DNA from: Stichopus chloronotus
Taxonomy: Eukaryota > Echinodermata > Holothuroidea > Aspidochirotida > Stichopodidae
Length of the DNA stretch: 64,000 nucleotides
Assembly (NCBI GenBank): GCA_021234535.1
Contig: CM037839.1
Span: 25,965,196-26,029,195, forward strand
Reading direction: 5' to 3'
The notes beneath the pieces are model-generated. The model did no database searches and was not told the DNA's origin. It was given only the letters and a program-made list of their open reading frames with translations. Numbering within the stretch: position 1 is the first letter of the stretch; each line of letters opens with the position of its first letter. Below are positions 48,966 to 61,900 of the stretch, piece after piece. A program made the translations under genes and the position numbers.

Positions 48966-49077
48966 AAGGCACCACTACCATAATGCATCTATATACCAAG
49001 TAAAAACTTTGTCTAACCTTTACAACTTGAAATAAGGTGTTTAAGGTTTTCAGACTTTTGCCCCCAGTTCCCCCAGA

Positions 49078-49262
49078 TGACCTTTGACCTTCACCAAAAA
49101 CATTATTGCACACCGTCTCAATATGGCAAACCTACATACCAAGTTTGACTTTCATCCGACTTCCCCTATTGAGTTAGAGCACACCTAGGCAAGTGTCACT
49201 GATGCACCCACACATACACACACACACAGACGCCAACCTGACTGCATAGGTTCCTTTGCTGT
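49078..49262 (-). repeat. Dispersed repeat family C, copy 2, with TGACCTTTGACCTTCA segment
   Basis: On the + strand it runs from TGACCTTTGACCTTCACCAA through a CA-rich stretch (CACACATACACACACACACA) to GCATAGGTTCCTTTGC. The reverse complement of its end matches 40118-40185. The CA-rich microsatellite is part of the element. Confidence 0.58.
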
Positions 49263-49576
49263 CGCAAGGAACTGAAAAGGGTTACAGTGGCTTCACTTTT
49301 GGGGTATAGCTGAGATCATTTGAATCTAGCTACTTTCTGCAGTATCAGTACTGCTATAAATTTTGTTACATAGCCAGTGCACCAGAAATATTTTATCCAG
49401 GAATACTTTATTGAACCTGCCTAGAACTAACAAGTCTACTGCTGGATGGTATCACATGTTTGGATGGGTCTTAACCATATGGTAATCACAACACTCATTC
49501 CAGGCCTTAAGGATTAATACTGATTCAATATTTTTTGAGTAAAAAAAGTGGCTAATGGAAAATTCCTGTCATGTCG

Positions 49577-49750
49577 TAGAAGTATCTGATATTAGCAATG
49601 TAACACCTCTAAGTCCTTAAAGTACCTAACACTAAATTATAACACCCCCTCAAGGAGGTATATTAAAATATAAATTCCTCTCGTGTGGTGTAGGTATCTA
49701 CCATTCACATGTGACACCTCTTACATCATGGACGTATCTGACGTTAAAAT
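49577..49750. repeat. Degenerate tandem repeat, about 35-45 bp
   Basis: Variants of GAGGTATCTGACATTAAAAT...AACACCTC recur near 49577, 49620, 49655, 49690 and 49730. Related words occur at 46590-46680 and 46870. Confidence 0.5.
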
Positions 49751-49862
49751 AAAACAGGACAAACAAAAGTCATTGATACGGATAGCACCTTGCCATATCC
49801 AGTGACAAGTGTCTGCCAACGTTGCTCTGCAGTTTTACTATGAAGAGACACTCCCTCACGAT

Positions 49863-49868
49863 TTTATT
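49863..49868 (-). terminator. Polyadenylation signal for the membrane-protein gene
   Basis: AATAAA on the - strand, about 98 bases past the proposed stop codon at 49966. That is a normal distance for a short 3' untranslated region, and it supports the last exon. Confidence 0.5.
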
Positions 49869-49965
49869 CCATTGTACCTTGCTCTAGAGAGCAATCAAAA
49901 GTACCAGAGAGTTTTCAATCATATCTGCTTCTTCCACATCTCCTTATTTCAGTGTCAGTCATCAG

Positions 49966-52900
49966 CTATTCCGTGACATCAAAGTTTACCGCGTTGAGGA
50001 AACGGTTGGTATCCGGTCCGAAAGTACCACTCCATTCAGTCATTTCTGTCACCTATTAGTAGATGGACTCGCCGTTATGCTGTACAAACCAAACAGAACA
50101 ATAAGTCACATCTTTGTGACACATCTTTGGCAGGCCTTGTGCCCTCAAAATGTATTCACAAGACACCTAAGAATACATTGTTAACCTCATTTTCAGCGTT
50201 TTCATCCTAAATATGATTGTTATTCCTGGATACATACAGTTCATACATTCCAGTCATACATATTCCTACAACAATCACTATTTTTTTTTTCAAATGTACA
50301 TACAGTAAATACACATTGCTAGCATGTAAGACATGATGGGAGCCACTTAAGCCTTCCACCCCCCTCACCCTCTCTGTGAGATACACCCCTGCCAACCACT
50401 GTTTGAGGCATAGAACAAACACGTCCAAAATGAATGACATACAAACTACTGAAATAATACCTTGCACAGATGAATCATTGGCAGAGGCTGGTGGTTTCTC
50501 TCCCTCAGTTTCATGCCCCTCATCATTTTCTTTGGAATTTTCTTCTGCATTATTCCCTCGTTTGTCCCCATTTTTAGATGACCGCTTACCGTTTACAACT
50601 GTTTGGACAAAACAAAAACAAAAAAAAACAATTAATAGTAAGTGTGGGGAAGATTGAATAAAATATCACAAGAGTGGAAGGGTACAGTCTTAGAACTTTA
50701 TATGCAAGTAGATTTATGAATACAACAATCAACTAAAGATGTTTTCTTGTCATCAAATTTCGAATCCCCATATTTAACATCACTGAAGTTAGAAATCTTA
50801 CAACTTCCAAAAGGCATATGCCAAGGTGAGGTATACTTTCACCGATAAAGACAGAAAAATTTCCCTTTCTTCCATGAAATATAACATCAATCTTTTTCAG
50901 TGACCATATTCCCAATCACTTTAATCTACTTCATTCAAATTTAGTGCTTTACTGTATTGTTGACATGTCTCCATCACTACCTTCTCCTTCCGAAGTTTGA
51001 CCAACGGGAGTCATTTCCACATTCCCATTGATTGGATCGTGTTGTATCCTCACTTGCGATGTGGAGTTGGGACTTTCTATGGATTCTGGTGAAACTTTCA
51101 GGCTAGAAAAACAAACAAAACAAAAAAAGGATTTCAAAGTTATACACATCCTATACAGACATTCCTTTATGTTGCACTAGTACAGCAATTAGAAAGTTGG
51201 CTTGAAGAATGTTCTACTCAAAATGTCAAAGTATATAAATGTATTAGATAATGTAAGCTGTAAAGGAATCCAATAACTTAAGCTGTTACCAGACACCTTT
51301 ATTTACGATACTCTACTTTGTCAAACAATATTGAGTCCCTTGGTCTTTACTACACACCCTTGAGAGCTTTTACTTTGAATGCTTTTGTGGAATTTATAAG
51401 GAAATAGCTCAAGTGTAGCTTAATACAGCATGTTTCTCTGATTCAATACCATGTATACCAGCTCTACATCACTAGCAATGACAGTGTTTAATACCATACC
51501 GTACATACCTGGAAATGACACTAAATACATAATGCAAACATACCAGCAGAACTTAGCAGCTGCATTTTCTTGTGATATTCAAGTTCCTTACATTGCAATG
51601 ACATGCTGAAGAATCAAAGGTGTATACAATGAGCACGTTTATGACCGAACTTACATACTGGGGAGAAGGGGCTGTAACACAGAGTCCCTCGCCAAAAGTA
51701 TCTCAATACTTATGATCAACAGCCAAAGTTGACCAACAATAGTGTGTGTTTGGCCATGTGTATGGTGACACCTCCTCTCACCTCCCCCCCCCCACCCCCA
51801 ATTCCATTCTTCCCAAATGTGCCTCAATGTGCATGAACCAGAATTGGTGTCTTTAAATGGCAGATGCTGTCAGTTCTCTACAAAGTTGGATATATCGCAG
51901 TTAAGTGCTGTTTGTTAGGTGACCCCAAAAGCACACAAACCCTTTGCACTAAATTTCCTCTTTTTGTGGGGACAGCACTTGCTAAGTCCCTGCATGTAAC
52001 TCTTGAAGTTTGCTGCTATACATTGCCATCAAAACTTCTACTCATATCAACAAATTTGAGTGCATTAGTCATTTCTGTTGTGGCACAATAGCGCCGTATT
52101 CATAACTTAAAGAGTAACCACTTAACTTCACAAAAATCTGTTACACCTGCATTTGCTTACTAACTATATTTTTATAGCATTTTGGAAAGCTTTTAAAATA
52201 TGTGAATGCATTCATGCAAATTGAGAGCAGGAACTCATAGAATGAGAGTGCACCATAATAAATCATTTGCACATGATTTGGTATCAGTACTTGAAATTAA
52301 ATGAATGCAGTGATTCACAGTGTTAAAGGGGACATGAGAGATGTAAAGCTATCTTGTTAGTGACTTGTTGTCACGACAAAACTTTGCACATTGTTGGGAT
52401 ACTGACTTACACTAATTTGGCATCTTGGAAAAATTTGTCAAATTGTCGAGACACTGTGTGTTACAAATAAGTTGTTATCACAAACAAAATTTAGCAAATT
52501 TTCAAGTTACGGACTAAACTCAAGATCACACTCCAAGAAATTTTTCAAATTATTGTCCAGATACCTAATTAAAAATAATGGCATGTCCACAATTTGACAA
52601 ATTTCTCTGAGATTTCACCATAGCTTAAGTCAGTATCTCAACAATTTGCAAAATTTTGTGAAGATGAGTTATTTTAGCACGATTCAATTTGAATCTTGCT
52701 TGTCCCCTTACCTCTGCCATACCCCTTTAAAGTCAAAGATTTACCAACAATTAACAATGCTGATCGACAAAAAAAAGTCAAAAGTCAAGCAGTATCGATT
52801 GAAGTGTGTCTCAGCTCAAAGTTGAATCAACAGAAATCACAAAACTCCATGGTTTGGTTATTTACACCAATGTAATCACTTGTCTCGTTACCACCTATGC

Positions 52901-55900
52901 ACCTCATACTACCTATGCAGTCATGAATGGCAACCTTTGACACAGCCCACACCCTCCCCTATCCAAAATGTAGAATAGCACCTCATCGCAATTGCCAGCT
53001 AAAATGTCTTTAACTGTGTTTTTGAGTGCTCACACTAATCATACTTATCAACCACTTCTGTTTGCCATCTGGACTTTTTCTTTATCGGTTTTGGGATGTA
53101 TCTACTCCTTTCTCCTTCCTAGGATAAGTATCCTTTTACTTTATGCAATATTTTAGGGACAAGTAAGTTTAAAACAAGGTAAATACTAAATTCTCGTTTT
53201 TCAGCGATCAATTTTTTATGACTATTTGTACATTCTACTTTGACATATATACATGGATCATCTCCATAATAAGGGAGAACTTATATGTGGGAACTTATAC
53301 TTCCAGAGATAAAGTGCTAAGGTTTGTAAACTGATCATCTATTTACAGGTGTATGTAAGCACTTTTATTTGGTTGAACAAACTAACTTTTCCCCAAAAAA
53401 TAAAATGTCTTAACTCCGACTCTATGATAAAAGATGTGAAGATGGATGGTTGTCATAGCTGCGGTATCAAAATACAGCACTTTCATGTTTGAGCGAGTTT
53501 GTGATAAAGTTCTTATCTCCCTTCATTTAAAAGACCAGTATAGCTGGAATTTTTTTCTTTCTTTTTACCTTGAGTATCTGCAAGTAAAATATTCACAATT
53601 TCCCTGAAACATGGTAAATTTCTCAACCTGGGGACAATTCCATCCTTCCCCCAATTGCCCCTGTATATCTAGAGTAAGTTTGCTCTTTCATATCAAGTTA
53701 CTTTCAGCACCACTGTTTATTGTTGTCCTTACAGTCATTATTCGTTTTACTACTTGGAACATCAAAACAGAAGGTGATACTTGAAAAGAAAGTTTTGAAT
53801 TTGACATCTAGCGACCTCAATGGTGTAATCTTTCATTGAACAGTGAAGATAAGTGGCTCACTGAATGATAACCGACAAAGAGCGTTTGTACCTTTGACTT
53901 CATAAGCTTAGCAACTGTTACCATGACATTTACATTTTGCTTCTTGAGCTTCCCCCATATTGCTTCTTGAGCTGCCATTTCTTCTTGAGCTGCCATAGTA
54001 GCTGTAATTATCTCTTCGTCCTATAGGGGCTAGATGAGATATTGTAGGCACTTGGCTAGTGGAGATATATATTGTACTGTGCAACCATGGGAGAATGGTT
54101 GCCATGGAAACGCTTGGAGTGGATGAGTAGCGACACCCCAGGGGTACCCCATGGTAGAGGGTCCTGTTGGGTAGCATAAATGAAAACGTGTCCGTGCCAA
54201 TGTGTGTGCGTGTTTGTGTGTGCGTCCCGGACCTGTCCAAATTGTGGTTTTTCCAGAAAAGTTTGAAAAGCATATGAGCGATTAAGTCGAAACTTGGTAA
54301 GGTTGTGCATGATGCCAATACGTGCAAGATGTATTAATTGTATGGTAAATTAAGTCAAATTTGCTGATTTTTAGAAAAAAAAGTCTATTTTGCCCCAAAA
54401 TTGCCATTTCCAGCATATCTTGAGAAGTATTTGAGCGTTTAATCTAAGATTTTGCAAAAATTATCTTAGAATGAAAAATTCCAAGGTATATATGAACTTT
54501 GCAGTAAAGAGAGTGAAATTTGCTGATTTTTTAAAACAAGAAAAAAAAAAAGCTAATTTTGCCCCAAAATTTGTATTTACAGCATATCTTGAGAACTATT
54601 AAATCAATTAACTTACATTTTGTAAGTACTTACCTGAGAACACATTGTTCAACATAATATTACTGCAATGGTAAATCGAGTCAAATTTGCTGGTTTTTTG
54701 AGAAAAAAAGCCAAGTTTGTCCCAAAATTGCTATTTCCAGCATTTCTTGAGAAGTATTTGAGAATTTAATGTAAAATTTTGCAAAAACTTACCCGAGAAT
54801 GAAAAATTTCAAGGTATATCACTTTTGTAGTAAAGAGAGTGAAATTTTCTGATTTTGAAAAAAAAAAAAAAAAAAAAAGCCAATTTTGCCCCAAATTTGC
54901 ATTTGCAGCATATCTTGAGAACTATTAAACCAATTAACTTCAAATTTTGTAAGTACTTAGCAATAAACTATTACAAATTCCCATGTGCAGGCCCTGTATT
55001 GAAATCAATGTGCATGTTGGCGATGAGATACCCAACTCCGTGGATTGCTCTCCTGTTTACTTTCTTAAAACAGTACCTTGATGTTTTACTTCTTGAGTTA
55101 CCATAATGGTTCCACTAATTCATGAGGCTACTGTGACTGAGCTATTTGACCTCTTCAGCTACCTTTATACTTAAATTTTACATCTTACACTACCTTCATA
55201 CTGACACTTTCTTTGTGAGCTAGCACTTAACAACAATTTCTGGAGCTTCAAATGACAATTACACTTTTTTTCAATCAGCCTCTACTTCATCTGTTTAAGT
55301 ATTCAGTGTCACTATACAGTAGCCAAAGGTATCAAACAGTTTAAAACTGCCATGTCCCATGAGGAGGTGGCTCAGGGTTTAAACGATGACACAACATAAG
55401 TCCGCATTTTCATGTTACTGAAGTGTAGAGCATTACACTGTGCTTCCCCCATATGCATAGGCTCATGACGAGGCCATATTGCACAAATTTAATCATTTAT
55501 GCTTGTTTCTATGAGTCATAAGTTAATAGTGTAGGTACTAGGTGTGCACTCAAAACAATATGAATGACTAATTTAAAGGGGCTCATTGAGATGATATCAA
55601 TAAAGCTTGTGGTGATTTTGAAGTATACAAACACACAACAATACTCAAAATTAGCATAATTAGTCAAGTTTCACATCCAATAGTTATGAAAACTGTCAAA
55701 TTTTTCGAATTTTTGACCGTTACTTGCTCTGACTGTGTGCATGTGAATGTAGTACTAATGTGAAAATGTCTGGTCACGAATTTTCAAAAACCAAATTTAA
55801 TCGTTGGTTACTCACTCATTAATGTTCCATCGTATGTAAAACTTTGGGATCCTTTAAGCTTGACTGTTTGGCATTAGTATGTGAAGGAAACTTGACCGGT

Positions 55901-58900
55901 TTAGAAAAACTGAGTGAATTTCACAAAACACTCCATGAGCCTCTTTAAAACTACTGGTGGTGCAAGATGGGGGGGCATGGGGACATGGCAGCATCCAAAG
56001 GTGGACCAAAAAAATTGTTTACAGAATTGATAATAGGAAAACATAATTCTCTAGAAGATTACTTTAATTCATAATTGCCCACTTTCGTTGCACCAAACCA
56101 CATCTGATGACACTCAGTCTAAGAAAAAATTTCCCAAAGGGGAGGGACAGACCTTGCACCATGTACCTTCCAACAGCACTCTACCATGGCCAGTTTGGTT
56201 CTCCCCCAACAAAGGACTTGGACCTACTGTACCTGAAACTTGATGCATAAACTACTGTAAAGAAACTACTGCAGAAATGTACAAAAAGGTAAAACCTTCT
56301 ATGTGAGAAGTGCACATTAATAACGGAAGCATAAATCCTTCCAGCTGGTAGGAGCAACATAATGCTTTGATGGATATCGTGTTACAGCCATTCTACAGTA
56401 TATATTACAGTAATTGCATGCATGGGAAAATGTAAAAAACACTGAAATTTCATGTCCAAAAGTTTGGTAAGACTTTTAATTGCACCATTCACACAATTTG
56501 GGAAAATAAAGAGGTGTCATGTGGTTAATTCTGCCACATGATTTCAAGTTCTTCTAACATAACAACAAAAGCTGTAAAATACGATAATGAAGTGGTTGAC
56601 AGTTTTCATTCAAATCAAGGTGTGCTTCTTTGAACATGTCAATGGAAAGTATACAAGTATTGCATATTCAGTTAGTCAAAACAACTCAGGATCACTGACA
56701 GCACAATGTGATCAGTTCGCATGTTATTTGTAAATACAGTGCTTCCTTTCACCAAATACTACAATTCCTGATACCCAACAAGGAGCAACAATTTGAGTAA
56801 TATTTTTTGATACACCAGTGAGACCTGTGCTTTTGCATATTCATTGTGTAGGTGCTAACTGTAAGAGCCGATAATTTGACAAATATGATTTCTGTTTTTT
56901 ACTCTTTTATGCCAAATCCCGTTGGTTGTCAAAGTAGTTTCTATCATTTTCGTGCAGGGAAAGAACTAGTCCGTCCAAGTGCAACCTCGTGGGCACATTT
57001 GAAAATAAAGGAAAAGTTAAGATCAAACATAATCTTATCCTTTTAGTTTTTCAGTACACACTAATCACTTTAATGGACACAAACCAAGTGGAAAGTGTTC
57101 AAGCTTACTTGCAGTAGATGATAAAGGCTGCTACATCACACCAGAAGTAGTGTAAGAGTAATTTGTCAGGTGTTTAAGCTAGTAAGGTATTCTTGATATG
57201 TTCTTTAGGTTGCATGTATTGTTATGCTAATTTCATGGCAGCTGTTTATGTCTCTGCTATGTTGTTCAAATAGTTTTCTTGTGCTGTGTAATTGTTTGTA
57301 AGTTTCTTGGTCAGTTGACTATCTTTCTGAGTTCACTCTGTAACTGGCAGTCTGACTCGACGCATCTCCTCTCCATAATTTAACTGCTGTGTATGTCACT
57401 ATAACTATTTTGCTATAACCTCTACCAGTCCATGCCTGTCATCTCTCTCTGTGTTTGTGGTCTCAAAGTATACCTTGCTCCGCACCCATATATACATTTT
57501 ATGAAAGGACTCGCCCATCTCTTCCACCAGCATATTCTGGTGCGTGGCCAACGTTACAGTAGTAACTCCCTGATCAAACTGCCATACACTGCATGACAAG
57601 TATTTAAAGCTCCACTATAAACACAACAATGCCATGATTTAAAGTTGATCACTACAAGAAGGTGAAAGTTGGCTTGCTACACGTAGGCCTCTACAAACAT
57701 ATACAAAGTATAAAGTGTACTATAATTTTGTTTAATATTTTCTGAAAACAAGAATGGTAAAAAAAAATAAAGGTTTGTATTTTTGTAAGGGACTTGAGAA
57801 GCTATGGTGGAGAATTCCTTTAACATGTGACAGAAGTGGTTTAAGACTTCCTTGTGAAGAACAAGGGAACTTGTTTCTACCATTGTCTGAGTCAGCTATA
57901 CACGTTCTCCACTATTGTGATATTCACAGCATGATGCTGAGTCCGCTTCTTTCAAAACTTCACTTGGACCTTGGAAACTTGAATGTTGTGAGAAAGGAAG
58001 GAAATCGGCAATATTTGTCAAGTGCAGTGCACCACTACATAAAATAGTGTGAGTTTCATGCAGAAAGCACACACATAGCTCTGTGAGTATATCCCTGTTA
58101 ACAAAAGAGTCAGTTCCTCCTCAGAGGTGGAGTATTACTGTGTAAACAAACAAATGGAAACATTTGCGATGCGACAAGGAAAGACAGAAATGAGAAAATG
58201 GGTGAAGGTGACAAGAAACGATGTCTCAGAAAATCTTAAATTAGTTAGTGTGCAATCTGAAATTCCAACAACTTAAGCCAATTTTTGAGAATTATATCAA
58301 AGGTGTTTTTGTTAATACCATTGTATTACTACAGGGTGAGAAAATTTTCGCATTTTGTAAAAGTTGTAGCTATTTCATACTCTGAATGATAATTTTGAAA
58401 TTCCTTCCATGCTTCTCATCGAGCTAAGTTGAACATAGTCATTTTTGCTATGTTTTGTCCTTAAAGGGAATAAGCATGTACCAAAGTTTATCCTAAAGCA
58501 TCAGCTAAATGTTACATATATCCTCTTTTAATTATATCTTACAAATATCTTTCAGGGTCTTTCAAACTATTGTGTGTTCAAGTTAAATATTTTCCATAAA
58601 TAAAGCAATCCAGTCACATACATGCAACAGAGCCATCCATGAGTTAGGATAGGGGACTATACTAATACAAATTGGGGTGACTGCATTTTGCTTTTAAACA
58701 TTACTGGTCAAAGAGGATGTGATAATTGCAGAGATTTGTGAGCTGACCTTTGTAACTCAGATTTGACTACAAAGATGGGCTCTTAAGAGTGACTGCCACA
58801 GAAAATCTGAAGGTACTACATACTAGGAAGTCTGAAATACATTTTCAAGAAAAAGCAGCCATTTGCAGTTGTTTGTTAGACTGCAAAAGTTGTACTGTAC

Positions 58901-61900
58901 CGTAAGAAAACATTAGTGAGTGGCATCTTCAAATGAGCAATCAATCAGCTGTCACAAATATCTTAGCCACTCAACAATGACCCAACTGAAACAAACTCTT
59001 GTAAAACGTAAATTTCTGTACAACTTCATTCATTGTGACTGATAAGGGGGGTGGGTCTGATTGTCATGGAGGATGGGGGGAACTTGATGGTGGCTTTGTA
59101 AATCACCAACGATGGATACTGTGAGTGTTTGTTAGATGGAACAACTGCAAACTCTTGCAAGTTTAATGAAGAACTGGAAACAAGCTTACCTATCTAGACA
59201 TGCTGAAGACAAAAATGTTGGAAGAGATCACAGGAATGTAAATATCAAGATGAATTATCTTCATTTTTGAAGTACGCTTCTTGAAGCATCACCTGGACAA
59301 AAGTTTTTGATACAAGGCACCACTGATCGCCATCCTGGGAAAGGGGTTTAAGGGGAGGAATGTCTACTTGCAAAAAGTTTTACACTTTGGAAGATGTAAA
59401 ATGGTGGATGCAATTTTTTTTTTAAACTAGACTGCAGAAAGAAACAGATTTAGCTACTTTTGAGACAAAATACTATTTATCAGCAAGGTTAAAAAAAGTT
59501 CAACTTTTCTTAAATTCTCCCAGTACTTCTTGCATGCCACTCCCAACCATGTTGCAGGCAAGAAGTGGCTCATGTGCTGCCATTAGAGGAGCCTGTTTAA
59601 ACTGCAGTGATGCCTTAAAACTGCTTGATCTGTAGAGGTATGTTACCTTCATATAAAGTTGAGGAGCAATCCACGCTAACAGGGTCCTACTGTAGCAAGA
59701 GGATTCTGAGTTGCAACTACAGTGCTTGGTCGGGGTAAAATGTGAATGGCGCCCTTTAAGGAGGAGCCTGAGTGAAGAGGTTGTCACCTTTATAGAGTTT
59801 GGATTTTTCTTCTTGTAAATACAATATGCTCAAATGACAAATGATTTCATCCTTTTCCCTTGTTCCTTTGCCTGAATTTTGAAATAATGAGTAATTTTAG
59901 GTTGAATTTTTATAGAAGCTTGTGAGGGATCATCAGTCAGATGGTTTACTCAATGTTGATCAGAAACTGTCAGTGCAGGCTACCAGAACTTTGCATCCTA
60001 AGTGAAAAGCAAACTCTCAACATGTCAACCCCCAGTGGTACATGCACTCTTCAGATGCACTCCTTGTCTAATACAATGCAATAATTGCCTTACAAAATTT
60101 TTCAACCTTTCCTTCCTTCTCAACTTCTTCCTGGTATCTTGACAATGTTGTGAACACATTTGTTTGTTTTGCAATCACTTTCAGTTATGTACTTCCCTCT
60201 TCTTACTTTCGCTTCTTCTGGTGGTTACACAAGAACGACCAACCTTTTGGACCAACCTTCCATAATGAATGACGGTTAAAAGTTTACCCAATTGTTTACA
60301 TTGATAAGAAAACTAATTAACAGATGCTGCACAGTGAACACATTGTACCAGGGTATGACACTGAGTAACAGCCAATTGTCATCTTGTGACACAGAGCACA
60401 GTGTATAGGTGTGAATCACAATCATGTGCTTCACACATGTCCAGGACTCAAAGTGAGTTAATACATCAGGAACACAGTTTCCTCTTTTGCTAACTAAAAT
60501 GTTTCAACTGATAGAAAGGGGAAAAAAGAACCCATTCATTACACATTCCCTATTCTACAAAATACCATGCCTCCACGGCCCTCACAATGCATGTGGTAGC
60601 ATATCTACTGATGTCTTACTAACACAGATCCAGATCCAGATACTAACAATGATGCCAAATGCCTGAATCATACATCTACCACTACCCCACCCCCCCCCCC
60701 CCCACTTCAGCTTACTTTAATGCCTTTATGCAATTTACTTGCATCTGCATTGGTAACACAGATCTATCCCACTCTCTTATACCTACATTCAGTTTGATTG
60801 CATCTGTGTTGGTAATATCTATCTCACTCTCTTATACCTACATTCAATTTGATTGCATCTGTGTTGGTAATATCTATCTCACTCTCTAATACCTACATTC
60901 AATTTGATTGCATCTGTGTTGGTAATACCTATCTCATTCTCTAGTACCTACAATGCCATTTGCTGGTACCTTCATTGGAAACACAGGTCTATCTGCCCAC
61001 CCTCTTACACCCACATGCAACTTGCATCTGCACTAGTAATATAGACATATCCTAAAATAGTCTTGAATATCTACAAGCCATTTGCTTCCATCTGTGTTGG
61101 TAACATAGATTCATCCTATTCTCTGATACCAACATGCACCTTGCTTTAATTTCTGTTGGTATATAGAGCATTATAAAGAACTATTTATTTGTTTCATGCA
61201 GCATAGGCATTACACATTCACAAGCAAGAAACCAAAAGTATTAGTTAATTGGCAGGCTATCTTTAATTCACACATTATTTTCCAGCCTTTCTTTGAAAAA
61301 ATAAACAGCTGAATAATTTCCTCAAATGGAAAGACTTAATAGAAATTACAACAGGGGTGACCAACCCAAAGAGGAATCATGTGGTCCAGAAACCCCCCTT
61401 TGAAAAGGAACAAAAATTACAGAGTGTAACAAAGAAAATTAGCACAACAAATTAACAAAAATGTGAAAAAAAATAAAGATATCATCCCCATAAAAGCTTG
61501 TCATTACTTATATGCCAGTAAAAATTTGCCTCTATCCATAATGCTAAATTAAAGGGCTGGTGTAAAGATAAAGATAACAGAGGGAAGGTTTGCGACTTGT
61601 TACTGCCCCCACAAAATTCAAAGGATTCTGTGGGGCCCATTGATTTAAAAAAGATTGGCCACCCCTGGCTTACAGGAAGCTTTGAAATGCTTATGGCAGT
61701 ACTGCCTAATCCTTAAAGAAAACAAACATACCTAAAGCCAATCAGAAAATACAAAAAACAGCAACACAAGACAGAGCGATGGAAAACAGGAAATGAACAA
61801 TGAGAAACAACAATAACTGCCTGCGAATGGAGGCTAAACATGAAAAGATATGTATTTTCTTGATAGGCTCTGGCTCTTACTTCACATCATTCATATCTGT

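Larger units (their letters stand above)
38671..49965. other. Intergenic region between ORC1 and the membrane-protein gene
   Basis: No exon is supported here on either strand. Contents are the ORC1 minisatellite, dispersed repeats near 40120, 40265, 41395, 48640 and 49078, small tandem duplications at 42736 and 43425, a hairpin at 43849 and a degenerate array at 49577. The first AATAAA after the ORC1 stop on the + strand is at 41027-41032. If it is used, the ORC1 3' untranslated region would be about 2.4 kb and would contain the minisatellite. Confidence 0.55.

Noticed and set aside
53908..54327. 139-codon open frame on the - strand
   Set aside because: It overlaps a GT-rich repetitive stretch and the CTTCTTGAG tandem repeat. 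It has no domain and no splice phase matching the membrane-protein gene. It is likely repeat-derived.
59500..59787. 95-codon - strand open frame
   Set aside because: No domain, no splice signals in phase, and no similarity that I recognise; length is within chance for this much sequence.
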